In this document: in pieces, positions 1-6,372 of the stretch
Layout: every line of letters starts with the position of its first letter
How positions within the stretch are numbered: the first letter of the stretch is position 1
Assembly (NCBI RefSeq): GCF_003675385.1
Contig: NZ_RCWZ01000003.1
Coordinates: 434,001 to 498,000, forward strand
Length of the DNA: 64,000 bases
DNA from: Mucilaginibacter kameinonensis
GTDB taxonomy: Bacteria > Bacteroidota > Bacteroidia > Sphingobacteriales > Sphingobacteriaceae
Reading direction: 5' to 3'
Program-made: the position numbers and the translations under genes
Notes under the pieces: model-generated
What the model saw: the letters and a program-made list of their open reading frames with translations, nothing else
What the model was told of the DNA's origin: nothing
The model's database searches: none

Positions 1-890
1 ACCAAAGCAAGTACCCATCCCCAGGCAATAATTGGCCTTAAAGCGGTAAAGGCGTAGGAAAAAGCAATATTTTGAAAAGGCCAGTGAGCATGTAATGGCT
101 CAACGCCGTTCCAGCGCATAACTTCCCAGACCATAAGACTTAAAAAGCCGATAGTTAAGGCAAAACGACGGTTGCGTTCAAGGCTATCCATCAGTTTAGG
201 TTGCAGGATACAAATAAAACCCGCCAGCAGAAAAAACAACCAGTAAACAAAATAACTGCCATCATGGATCAGGTCATTGGTTTCGGGTAGGTTCCAACTG
301 GTAAAAGTAAACCAGAGGATTCCGGGAAGCATCAATAAATAAACCCATTTTCCGGTAGCCAAAACAGCCAGTTTTTGTTTAAAGCCATCACTTTTTGGCG
401 AGATCATCCAGGTGAATAGTGGCGCGAATATCAGATCGTAAATAAAAAGGTAGGCAATAAACCAAAGGTGGTGCCAGCTGAAATTCCCTTTGGGATAAGG
501 CTGAAAGCTAAATGTACTTGGATAAAAATCCAGGAATGATCCTTTGTAGCCATTGGCTAAGCGTTCCATATAGATCTGCGGCGGAACAATGATGAACATG
601 CCCACCAAAAGCGGAATAAAAAGCCGGCGGAAGCGCAAGCCGATAAAACTGAGTGTAGAGCGCCGCTGCATCATGTAGTAACTCACGGTACCTGAAATAA
701 AAAAGAGCAGCGGCATGCGAAAAAGGTGCAAAAAATGATTTGACTCCATCATTAGATTACTGGTTTCGTGGTTTTTAATATGCCATCCATCCTCAGCAAC
801 AAAAGGCATTGCCGAGTGAAAAAATAACACCCCCAATATTGACAGAATCCTCAACCAATCGAGGTAAGTTTGACGTTGTGTGGTTTCCAT
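1..890 (-). CDS. Acyltransferase 3 family membrane protein, partial
   Basis: This gene starts at an ATG at 890 and runs off the left edge, so only about 296 N-terminal residues are visible. The translation opens METTQRQTYLDWLRILSILG, the typical start of acyltransferase-3 (OafA/OpgC-like) proteins: a short cytoplasmic segment with the D-W-L-R motif leading into the first membrane helix. Several hydrophobic helices follow, and an H-H-L-W-F motif lies near residue 137, as in the family. Members transfer acyl groups to cell-surface or periplasmic glycans; the substrate cannot be told here. The missing C-terminal part is outside the window, not a truncation. It is followed by an intergenic repeat, then the 3' end of dinB, which is on the same strand. 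Confidence 0.88.
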   Translation of the reverse strand, partial: METTQRQTYLDWLRILSILGVLFFHSAMPFVAEDGWHIKNHETSNLMMESNHFLHLFRMPLLFFISGTVSYYMMQRRSTLSFIGLRFRRLFIPLLVGMFIIVPPQIYMERLANGYKGSFLDFYPSTFSFQPYPKGNFSWHHLWFIAYLFIYDLIFAPLFTWMISPKSDGFKQKLAVLATGKWVYLLMLPGILWFTFTSWNLPETNDLIHDGSYFVYWLFFLLAGFICILQPKLMDSLERNRRFALTIGFLSLMVWEVMRWNGVEPLHAHWPFQNIAFSYAFTALRPIIAWGWVLAL

Positions 891-1116
891 AATTTCTTCT
901 TTTTTATCAAAAGAAGCCACTCCCTTCCACCCCATAAAATTACTTTGACCAACGGTAAAAAACCTTTGACCATTGGTTGAAAACAATAGCCGCATTGTGT
1001 CACTTAAAAGAACATTTCCCATGGCGGCCAGAGGCCGATTGATAGTTGCCACTCGGCTGGAGCCGAGCGGCGGCGGTGGGAAGTCTCCCCTTTCGGGGGA
1101 GATTTAGAGGGGGTAC
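891..1116. repeat. Intergenic hairpins including a CTCCCC repeat
   Basis: No gene is visible in this gap between the acyltransferase start and the dinB stop. It holds two hairpins: CTCGGCT/AGCCGAG (1052-1058 and 1061-1067) and TCTCCCC/GGGGAGA (1084-1090 and 1096-1102). The second lies about 15 bases past the dinB stop and could end its transcript, although no T run follows on that strand. From my knowledge of these genomes, this CTCCCC-type palindrome is a common dispersed intergenic repeat in Bacteroidota; copy number was not measured. Confidence 0.5.
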
Positions 1117-2301
1117 TCAGCCCCTCATAAACGGATTAAAATTCCTTGTGCCTATCTCCATCCCTGCAGCGCGGCAGATGGTTTTATCCCCGAATTTAAA
1201 ATTGATCTGATCCATGGCCTGGTAAAGTTTAATGCGTTCCTCATTATCTTCAAACAGATTGATTTGATAGCTTCCTGTGCAGAGATCGCTTAAACGCACA
1301 CCTATCAACCTGATTGGCCGATGCTGGTCCCAGGCCATTTTCAGCAAATTCTTAACGCCGGGAATCAGTATATGCTCTGCTGCAGTAAGCGCTATTTTTT
1401 GTTGCTGGGTATGTGTTTCAAAATTGCCATAACGTAGTTTGATAGCCAGGCATGATGAAAGCTTATTTTCCCGCCGCAATTTGGACGACAACTCTTCGGT
1501 CATGGATACCAACGTAGTTTCAAGCGTACGGGGATCAGATACATTGGTATGAAAAGTATGTTCTGTGCTAATGGATTTCCTATCGGAATGAGATACGATT
1601 TCGCTATGATCTATACCATTGGCTTTTTCCCAAAGCGAATGACCGTACTTGCCGAAAATTGTTTCCAGAAAACGGATATTGGTACGCTGCAGATCACCAA
1701 TTTTTTCAACGCCGTACTGATATAACCTATTCCGGGTACTCTCGCCCAAACCAGGTATTTTTCCAATATTAAGCGGAGCCAGAAACTTTATTTCATCGCC
1801 ATGTTTTACAAACATCTGTCCGTTGGGTTTGGCCTGGTTGGTAGCCATTTTAGCAATGGTTTTACCCGATGCCATACCGAAAGATATTGGCAACCCGGTT
1901 TCTTTAATGATCTTCTGCCTCAACTTAGTAGCTTCATGGTAGCAGTCAAAAAAGCGATCCATGCCGGTATAATCGATATAAAACTCATCAACCGATGTTT
2001 TTTGATATAAAGGAACGGTATCATGAATGATCTGTGTAACCTCGCGTGAAGCTTCTCCATAGCGCCCGTGCGAACCCCTAATGAGGATGGCATGCGGACA
2101 CAGCTTAAGCGCCTGCTTAGTTGGCATAGCCGAATGCACACCAAAAGCCCTGGCCTCGTAACTGCATGAAGCCACCACTCCCCTCTCGGGCGAACCACCT
2201 ATGATAACTGGCTTACCGATCAGTTCGGGATGAAACTTCCGCTCCACCGAAACGAAGAATGAGTCAAGATCGATATGAACGATATAACGTTTAGCTTCCA
2301 C
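1117..2301 (-). CDS. dinB: DNA polymerase IV (Y-family, DinB)
   Basis: Error-prone translesion polymerase. The metal-binding aspartates lie in HIDLDSFF (residues 9-16 counted from the GTG) and the second catalytic motif is SVDE (103-106). A helix-hairpin-helix region around IPGLGE and a little-finger domain follow. A beta-clamp-binding motif, QINLF, is at 346-350, followed by about 44 residues. I prefer the GTG at 2301 (VEAKRYIVHI...), which gives 394 aa. The frame stays open to an ATG at 2349, but that adds 16 non-conserved residues and would start inside a palindrome. The gene is divergent from two 2H-phosphoesterase genes whose proteins end in the same motif, which suggests a shared role in lesion bypass or repair. 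SOS control is likely from the family; no confirmed LexA box was seen. Confidence 0.95.
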   Translation of the reverse strand: MEAKRYIVHIDLDSFFVSVERKFHPELIGKPVIIGGSPERGVVASCSYEARAFGVHSAMPTKQALKLCPHAILIRGSHGRYGEASREVTQIIHDTVPLYQKTSVDEFYIDYTGMDRFFDCYHEATKLRQKIIKETGLPISFGMASGKTIAKMATNQAKPNGQMFVKHGDEIKFLAPLNIGKIPGLGESTRNRLYQYGVEKIGDLQRTNIRFLETIFGKYGHSLWEKANGIDHSEIVSHSDRKSISTEHTFHTNVSDPRTLETTLVSMTEELSSKLRRENKLSSCLAIKLRYGNFETHTQQQKIALTAAEHILIPGVKNLLKMAWDQHRPIRLIGVRLSDLCTGSYQINLFEDNEERIKLYQAMDQINFKFGDKTICRAAGMEIGTRNFNPFMRG

Positions 2302-2330
2302 ACAACAAAAATGAAAATAAATTTGATATT

Positions 2331-2349
2331 TTGCTAATTTTTTTAGCAA
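2331..2349. promoter_or_regulatory. Palindrome in the divergent dinB/2H promoter region
   Basis: A perfect 7-bp inverted repeat, TTGCTAA/TTAGCAA, with a 5-nt spacer. It lies between the likely GTG start of dinB (2301) and the ATG of the first 2H gene (2377). Its position would allow one repressor to control both directions. The sequence does not match a LexA box I know, so an operator role is inference; it could also be chance in AT-rich DNA. Confidence 0.35.
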
Positions 2350-2376
2350 TTTTGAATTAAGGAAATTATTAGCCAG

Positions 2377-2997
2377 ATGAGTATATATGAAGACTACCTG
2401 ATGTTATTGTCGCCGCCCGAAACGGTGAAACATGAGATTGCACGCTACAAAAAAGCATCAGCAAGACTTATCGGCAATTATAAAAGTATGGATTCGCCGG
2501 CTCATATATCTATCCAGCATTTGGAAAGGCAAAAGCCTTTTATGGCCGATAAAAACCTTGAGCTAATGGAGCAGGCATTGAATATTTTGCCACCCGTATT
2601 GTTGCACCTTGATGGATTTTATCACTTCTCCCATCTGCACAACCGCATGACTATTTATGCCAGTATCCGCGCCACCCCTGCTACTGATAAATGGTTTAAC
2701 ACCTTAAAAAAGAAGCTGCGCATCAAAAAGAATCTTATCCCGCACATAACGGTAGTGCGCGACATCCCTGAAAAAGATTTTGATGCACTTTGGCCCCATT
2801 TCAGGCATAAAAAGCTGCTTGAACCATTTTGGGTAAAAGAGCTTACCATATTGAAACGCGATACGCTTGACGCTTTTGCCAAATGGGATAAGTTTAAAGT
2901 TTTTGAGTTTAAAAACATGGCCGGCCCGGGTTATACCCGCGATGAACTGGAACTACTTAAAGCCGGCGATCCCGATCAAATCAATTTATTCAATTAA
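2377..2997 (+). CDS. 2H phosphoesterase / 2'-5' RNA ligase-like protein, copy 1
   Basis: A 206-aa protein of the 2H phosphoesterase superfamily, which acts on 2',5' or cyclic phosphodiester bonds of RNA or nucleotides. The two signature motifs are HIS at 43-45 (AHISIQHL) and HIT at 123-125 (PHITVVRD), at normal spacing. Residues 201-205 read QINLF, one residue from the end, after an acidic and probably flexible tail. This matches the bacterial beta-clamp-binding pentapeptide and is identical to the motif in the neighbouring DinB. Copy 2 follows after 12 bases, so the two are probably one operon divergent from dinB. The substrate is unknown; an RNA-end or nucleotide-processing role at the replication clamp is inference. 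Confidence 0.82.
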   Translation: MSIYEDYLMLLSPPETVKHEIARYKKASARLIGNYKSMDSPAHISIQHLERQKPFMADKNLELMEQALNILPPVLLHLDGFYHFSHLHNRMTIYASIRATPATDKWFNTLKKKLRIKKNLIPHITVVRDIPEKDFDALWPHFRHKKLLEPFWVKELTILKRDTLDAFAKWDKFKVFEFKNMAGPGYTRDELELLKAGDPDQINLFN

Positions 2998-3009
2998 AAT
3001 TTAATAATC

Positions 3010-3639
3010 ATGGACTACGCATTTTATCATTTTATCCTTCCGATACCAGATCATGTCGATTTCATGATCCGTAAATTAAAAAGCGAATCAAAACGCCTAA
3101 TTGGCAACTACCCAAGCATGCATGCCAGGGCGCATATCACCATAAATAATTATCCACGCAAACCGCTGGATGTGGACGTTCAGGGTTTCTCTTTCCTGGG
3201 CCGGAAACTTAGCTTGCTGCCATCAATTGTTTTTGAGATAGACGGGTTTGATTGTTTCAATGAAGGTAACAATTACAATAAAACCATTTTTGCAAAGCTC
3301 AAACTATCAGAACAAAACCAATATTGGCTTAAATTACTCAAGGATATAGTTGGTGAAAGCAGTACTATTCCCCATATCACAGTAGCAAGAGCTATAACGC
3401 CGGAACAATTTGAAAGGCTTTGGCCCTATTTTCAAAAGAGAGAAATGAAGGTAAAATTTGTTGTTGACCGGCTTACTATTTTGAAAAATTTACTGTTGGA
3501 TATCGATCAACACGCCAAAACTTACCGAGAATTTGAGTTTCGGGGTGGCGAAAATGAGCTAACAAGGCTTGATAAGCTTGCTTCAACAAGGCAATTTAAA
3601 AATTATCCCTCTATAAATCAACAGATAAGCCTTTTTTAA
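3010..3639 (+). CDS. 2H phosphoesterase / 2'-5' RNA ligase-like protein, copy 2
   Basis: A 209-aa paralogue of the preceding protein. They share IGNY near residues 31-34, paired motifs HIT at 42-44 and HIT at 122-124, a LWP-[HY]-F segment and an LTILK segment. Elsewhere they diverge clearly, so this is an old tandem duplication. It ends exactly at QISLF (205-209), again a clamp-type QxxLF sequence at the free C terminus. Keeping the motif in two otherwise diverged tails suggests selection. It is co-directional with copy 1 at 12-base spacing. The SRP RNA gene follows. Confidence 0.82.
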   Translation: MDYAFYHFILPIPDHVDFMIRKLKSESKRLIGNYPSMHARAHITINNYPRKPLDVDVQGFSFLGRKLSLLPSIVFEIDGFDCFNEGNNYNKTIFAKLKLSEQNQYWLKLLKDIVGESSTIPHITVARAITPEQFERLWPYFQKREMKVKFVVDRLTILKNLLLDIDQHAKTYREFEFRGGENELTRLDKLASTRQFKNYPSINQQISLF

Positions 3640-3670
3640 CATTTTCTTAATCATAAATGCTACCTTTTTC

Positions 3671-3678
3671 TATATTTG
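3671..3678 (+). promoter_or_regulatory. -7 box of the SRP RNA promoter
   Basis: TATATTTG matches the Bacteroidota -7 consensus TAnnTTTG and lies 6 bases before the predicted 5' end of the SRP RNA. No TTTG -33 element stands at the ideal 19-nt spacing. Confidence 0.6.
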
Positions 3679-3683
3679 CGCCG

Positions 3684-3785
3684 GGGTAAGTCTTTTACGG
3701 CCAGCTCCTCTTGAACTCCCCCAGGGTGGGAACACAGCAAGGGTAGAGAGTTGAGCGGCGCGATAAAAGTAGCTTACCCTTTTTT
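3684..3785 (+). ncRNA. ffs: Signal recognition particle RNA (small bacterial 4.5S type) with terminator
   Basis: A hairpin RNA of about 96 nt. GGGTAAG at 3684-3690 pairs with CTTACCC at 3773-3779, and a T run at 3780-3785 ends the transcript. The apical part (about 3714-3745) contains GGAACACAGCAAGGG facing a CCCCC run, the conserved Ffh-binding internal loop of SRP domain IV. The RNA joins Ffh to target inner-membrane proteins co-translationally. A consensus -7 box lies just upstream. An apparent short reading frame that starts inside this RNA is not a gene. Confidence 0.85.
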
Positions 3786-3866
3786 ATTTTCTTATTTTTG
3801 CCGCACCGGCAAAATGCCCGAACCTACACCGGTTCATGATTTCTTTAATTTCTTAATTGTACATAA

Positions 3867-4823
3867 ATGCTCGATATACTCATTATTGGCGGCGGTCCTA
3901 TTGGTTTGGCTTGCGGACTTGCGGCACAAAAAGCCGGTTTAAGTTTTGTTATCGTTGAAAAAGGCACGCTGGTAAACTCGCTGTACAACTATCCTTCAAC
4001 CATGACCTTTTTTTCTACCTCAGAGAAACTGGAGATTGGCGGAGTACCATTTGTTACCACCCATACCAAACCAAACCGCGCCGATGCGCTTGAATATTAC
4101 CGCCGCGTAGCACTATCAAACAACCTGCCTATTCATCTTTTTGAGGAAGTTACCGGGGTAAAACCTGAAAATGGCCATTATGTGATCACCACAAAAAAGG
4201 ATACTTATCGTGCTAAAAAAGTGATCTTGTCAACCGGGTTTTATGATATAGCAGTTAACCTTGATATTCCGGGCGAAGATCTGCCCAAAGTAAAACACTA
4301 CTACCAGGACCCACATTATTACACACTGCAAAAAGTGGTGGTTGTAGGATCAAGCAATTCGGCTATTGATGTGGCCCTTGAAACTTACCGTAAAGGGGCT
4401 GATGTTACGCTGGTAATCCGCGACAGCGAAGTAAGCCAAAGGGTTAAATATTGGGTAAGGCCTGATATTATTAACCGTATTAAAGAAGGCAGCATCAAAG
4501 TTTATTTCAATTCTAATTTGGAAGCCGTTCGTGAAACTGAGGTAGATATCAAAACTCCCGATGGACTTATTACTATACCCAATGATTTTGTAATGGCGAT
4601 GACGGGCTATAAACCTAATTTTGAGTTTTTGAAAAAGCTTGGCATCATCCTTTCCGAAGATAAATTTATCCCTCAGTACAACCCCGAAACCATGGAAACA
4701 AATATGCCCGGTTTATACCTTGCCGGGGTGGTTTGCGGCGGTCTGGATACCCACCTTTGGTTCATTGAAAATTCACGCATCCACGCGGATATGATTATCG
4801 CGGATATTATGGCTGGGAGGTGA
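3867..4823 (+). CDS. ypdA: YpdA-family FAD/NAD(P) oxidoreductase (putative bacillithiol disulfide reductase)
   Basis: A 318-aa flavoprotein. The N-terminal FAD-binding motif is GGGPIGL (8-14) and a second dinucleotide-binding motif, VVGSSNSA, lies near 157. It has no CxxC redox motif, unlike thioredoxin reductase. The NYPSTMTFFST segment near residue 45 is typical of YpdA proteins. In bacillithiol-using bacteria YpdA reduces bacillithiol disulfide with NADPH; many Bacteroidota make bacillithiol, so this role is likely. It appears monocistronic, between the SRP RNA and a palindromic repeat just past its stop codon. Confidence 0.85.
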   Translation: MLDILIIGGGPIGLACGLAAQKAGLSFVIVEKGTLVNSLYNYPSTMTFFSTSEKLEIGGVPFVTTHTKPNRADALEYYRRVALSNNLPIHLFEEVTGVKPENGHYVITTKKDTYRAKKVILSTGFYDIAVNLDIPGEDLPKVKHYYQDPHYYTLQKVVVVGSSNSAIDVALETYRKGADVTLVIRDSEVSQRVKYWVRPDIINRIKEGSIKVYFNSNLEAVRETEVDIKTPDGLITIPNDFVMAMTGYKPNFEFLKKLGIILSEDKFIPQYNPETMETNMPGLYLAGVVCGGLDTHLWFIENSRIHADMIIADIMAGR

Positions 4824-4920
4824 ATGGTTGATTAAGTTGATTGAGTGAATAGTTATTGCTGTAAATCTGCAAGTTATCACAATAAACCAACCACTCACTC
4901 AATCAACCGAATCAACCATT
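4823..4920. repeat. Intergenic palindrome A (GTTGATT-type arms)
   Basis: Two 26-nt arms, 4823-4848 and 4895-4920, are inverted copies with two mismatches, separated by 46 bases. Each arm is built of imperfect direct repeats of a GGTTGATT-like word. The left arm begins at the ypdA stop codon. The whole could fold into a long hairpin and act as a 3' end structure. The architecture matches palindromes B, C and D in this window although the sequence differs. Confidence 0.75.
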
Positions 4921-4950
4921 TAACCAACATCAAATAATCGCATTTTTTTC

Positions 4951-4981
4951 TTGTATAAATAAAATTTTATAGTCTATTTTG
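4951..4981 (+). promoter_or_regulatory. Promoter and possible operator of the arginine operon
   Basis: A TTG at 4951-4953 and a TATTTTG at 4975-4981 resemble -33 and -7 elements. They would start transcription near 4988, about 30 bases before the leader ORF. A perfect 12-bp palindrome, ATAAAATTTTAT (4959-4970), lies between the two elements, where an ArgR-type repressor could block polymerase. It resembles the AT-rich half-sites of Arg boxes but lacks the full consensus, so regulation through it is inference. Confidence 0.4.
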
Positions 4982-5016
4982 CAGCGAAATTAAAAACACA
5001 GTAATTCAATAAAAAA

Positions 5017-5142
5017 ATGAATATACCAAGCTTAAATAAGCCCGCTACAAGAGCAAGTTTTGCTCCGGTTGCTGCTGCCTTGGGTTCAACTGTTTTTTTA
5101 AACTGCCCTCTCCGACGAAGGACCTACATGCCGCGGGCTTGA
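5017..5142 (+). CDS. Putative arginine leader peptide (41 aa)
   Basis: A 41-codon ORF between the operon promoter and the first enzyme gene, 115 bases before the acyltransferase start. It has five arginine codons (AGA, CGA, CGA, AGG, CGG), four of them in the last nine residues (peptide end LRRRTYMPRA). All five are codons that look rare in the neighbouring genes, which use mostly CGT and CGC. AAGCCCGC (5038-5045) pairs perfectly with GCGGGCTT (5133-5140), so a helix would enclose most of the ORF and be opened by translation. A ribosome stalled at the arginine triplet (5113-5121) would cover the 3' half of that helix. This is the pattern of an attenuator, though translation has not been shown. 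Confidence 0.5.
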   Translation: MNIPSLNKPATRASFAPVAAALGSTVFLNCPLRRRTYMPRA

Positions 5143-5257
5143 ATTAATTTCTCCTCTGCCCACACAAAAAGAGTTTTTTAAACTTCTTTTTAAGAAAACC
5201 ATCTAATTATTTAAGGCTTTAAAAGGCCGATTAATTTCACGGTAATTATCTATTTAA
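5143..5257 (+). other. Leader region after the arginine leader ORF
   Basis: This stretch holds an A/T-rich imperfect hairpin (AAAAAGAG near 5166-5173 against CTTCTTTTT near 5183-5191). A near-palindrome GGCTTTAAAAGGCC lies at about 5215-5228. Either could act as the terminator or ribosome-blocking half of an attenuator. No gene is seen. Confidence 0.3.
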
Positions 5258-5902
5258 ATGACAATACAAGATTTTGATATTCAGGTTGCTACAGCACAGC
5301 ATGTAGACTATGCCACCATGATATGCGATGAAATGGCCGAATCGGCTAAAGCTCGCGGAACCGGTATAGCTACACGCTCGCCCGAATATGTTGCTAATAA
5401 AATGCTGGAAGGCAAAGCTGTTATAGCCCTTCATAAAGATGGCACCTGGGCAGGTTTCTGCTATATTGAAACCTGGAGCCATGGCGACTTTGTTGCCAAC
5501 TCGGGCCTTATAGTTAATCCACAGTTTCGTAAAGCGGGATTGGCTAAAGCTATTAAACACCGCATTTTTCAGTTATCGCGCACCAAATACCCTGATGCCA
5601 AAATATTCGGCTTAACAACCGGATTAGCGGTAATGAAGATCAACTCGGAGCTTGGCTACGAACCGGTAACCTACTCTGAACTTACCCAGGACGAAAACTT
5701 TTGGGCAGGCTGCAAAAGCTGCGTAAACTTTGACATTTTAACCAGCAAAGGCCGCAAAAACTGCATGTGTACCGCGATGCTTTTTGATCCAGCCGAAAAA
5801 CAAAAAGAGTACGAAGAAAAGATGCAGCGGATCACGCATAAGGCAACATTGCTTGAGCGCATTGAGAACGCCATTAAAAAACGTATAAAACACGATGTTT
5901 AG
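5258..5902 (+). CDS. GNAT N-acyltransferase, probable glutamate N-acyl (acetyl/succinyl) transferase
   Basis: A 214-aa GNAT-fold protein with the acyl-CoA pyrophosphate loop RKAGLA (91-96). It is the first enzyme gene of the arginine operon, in the place where an N-acylglutamate synthase is needed; no ArgA or ArgJ is present. By position it should acylate glutamate to start the pathway. With a succinyl-type transcarbamylase downstream, the donor may be succinyl-CoA. An unusual feature is a cysteine cluster, C152-x2-C155 and C169-x-C171, in a GCKSC...CMC context, which could bind a metal or be redox sensitive. The tail from residue 178 is charged and probably helical. The exact acyl donor is inference. 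Confidence 0.75.
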   Translation: MTIQDFDIQVATAQHVDYATMICDEMAESAKARGTGIATRSPEYVANKMLEGKAVIALHKDGTWAGFCYIETWSHGDFVANSGLIVNPQFRKAGLAKAIKHRIFQLSRTKYPDAKIFGLTTGLAVMKINSELGYEPVTYSELTQDENFWAGCKSCVNFDILTSKGRKNCMCTAMLFDPAEKQKEYEEKMQRITHKATLLERIENAIKKRIKHDV

Positions 5903-5913
5903 GATTTAGGCAA

Positions 5914-6367
5914 AAGGTTAAAGGCGAAAGGTTAAAGGTAGCTGCATCATAATGAGAGATTATAAAAAACTTGATGTTTGGAAAAAGGCACACTTGCTCA
6001 CAAAGCAAGTGTATGCTGAAATATTGCCCATAATGCCTCGTGAAGAACAATTTGCCTTAACCAATCAACTACGTAGATCCACTTATTCTATCCCTTTAAA
6101 TATAGTTGAGGGATGCGGTAAAAATACCGATAAAGATTTCACTCATTACCTGGATAATGCGTTGGGGTCTGCACACGAAGTAGAATATACTGTTTATCTG
6201 ATTTATGATCTGGGATTTATTCCAACTGAAATTTACGACAAAACAAACACCTCGATTAACGAAGTGAAAGCGATGTTAATTGGGTTTATTAAATTTTTGA
6301 GAAGCGATAATTAATATAAAACGTACAAGGCGAAACCTTTTACCTTTAACCTTTCGCCTTTAACCTT
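5914..6367. repeat. Perfect 27-bp inverted repeats flanking the four-helix-bundle gene (palindrome B)
   Basis: The arms 5914-5940 and 6341-6367 are exact reverse complements over 27 bases. Each is made of two tandem near-copies of the 14-nt word AAGGTTAAAGGCGA. They bracket one complete gene (5952-6314) with little other sequence, inside the arginine operon. The right arm ends 5 bases before the argG start. This looks like a discrete 454-bp cassette. No clear target duplication was seen beyond a trivial AA. Confidence 0.8.
5952..6314 (+). CDS. Four-helix-bundle protein (S23/IVS-encoded protein family)
   Basis: A 120-aa protein of the four-helix-bundle family first seen in 23S rRNA intervening sequences and related to the Avd protein of diversity-generating retroelements. 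Family marks are DYKKLDVWKKAH at the start, the LRRSTYSIPLNIVEG segment (about 41-55) and the C-terminal IGFIKFLRS. It has no known enzymatic role; relatives may bind nucleic acid. It does not belong to arginine synthesis. It sits between perfect 27-bp inverted repeats within the operon, same strand, and is intact. An inserted cassette is the simplest reading. Confidence 0.88.
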   Translation: MRDYKKLDVWKKAHLLTKQVYAEILPIMPREEQFALTNQLRRSTYSIPLNIVEGCGKNTDKDFTHYLDNALGSAHEVEYTVYLIYDLGFIPTEIYDKTNTSINEVKAMLIGFIKFLRSDN

Positions 6368-6372
6368 AAAAA

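Noticed and set aside
3751..3942. Apparent 63-codon ORF after the 2H genes
   Set aside because: It begins with TTG inside the SRP RNA and overlaps the ypdA start in another frame.
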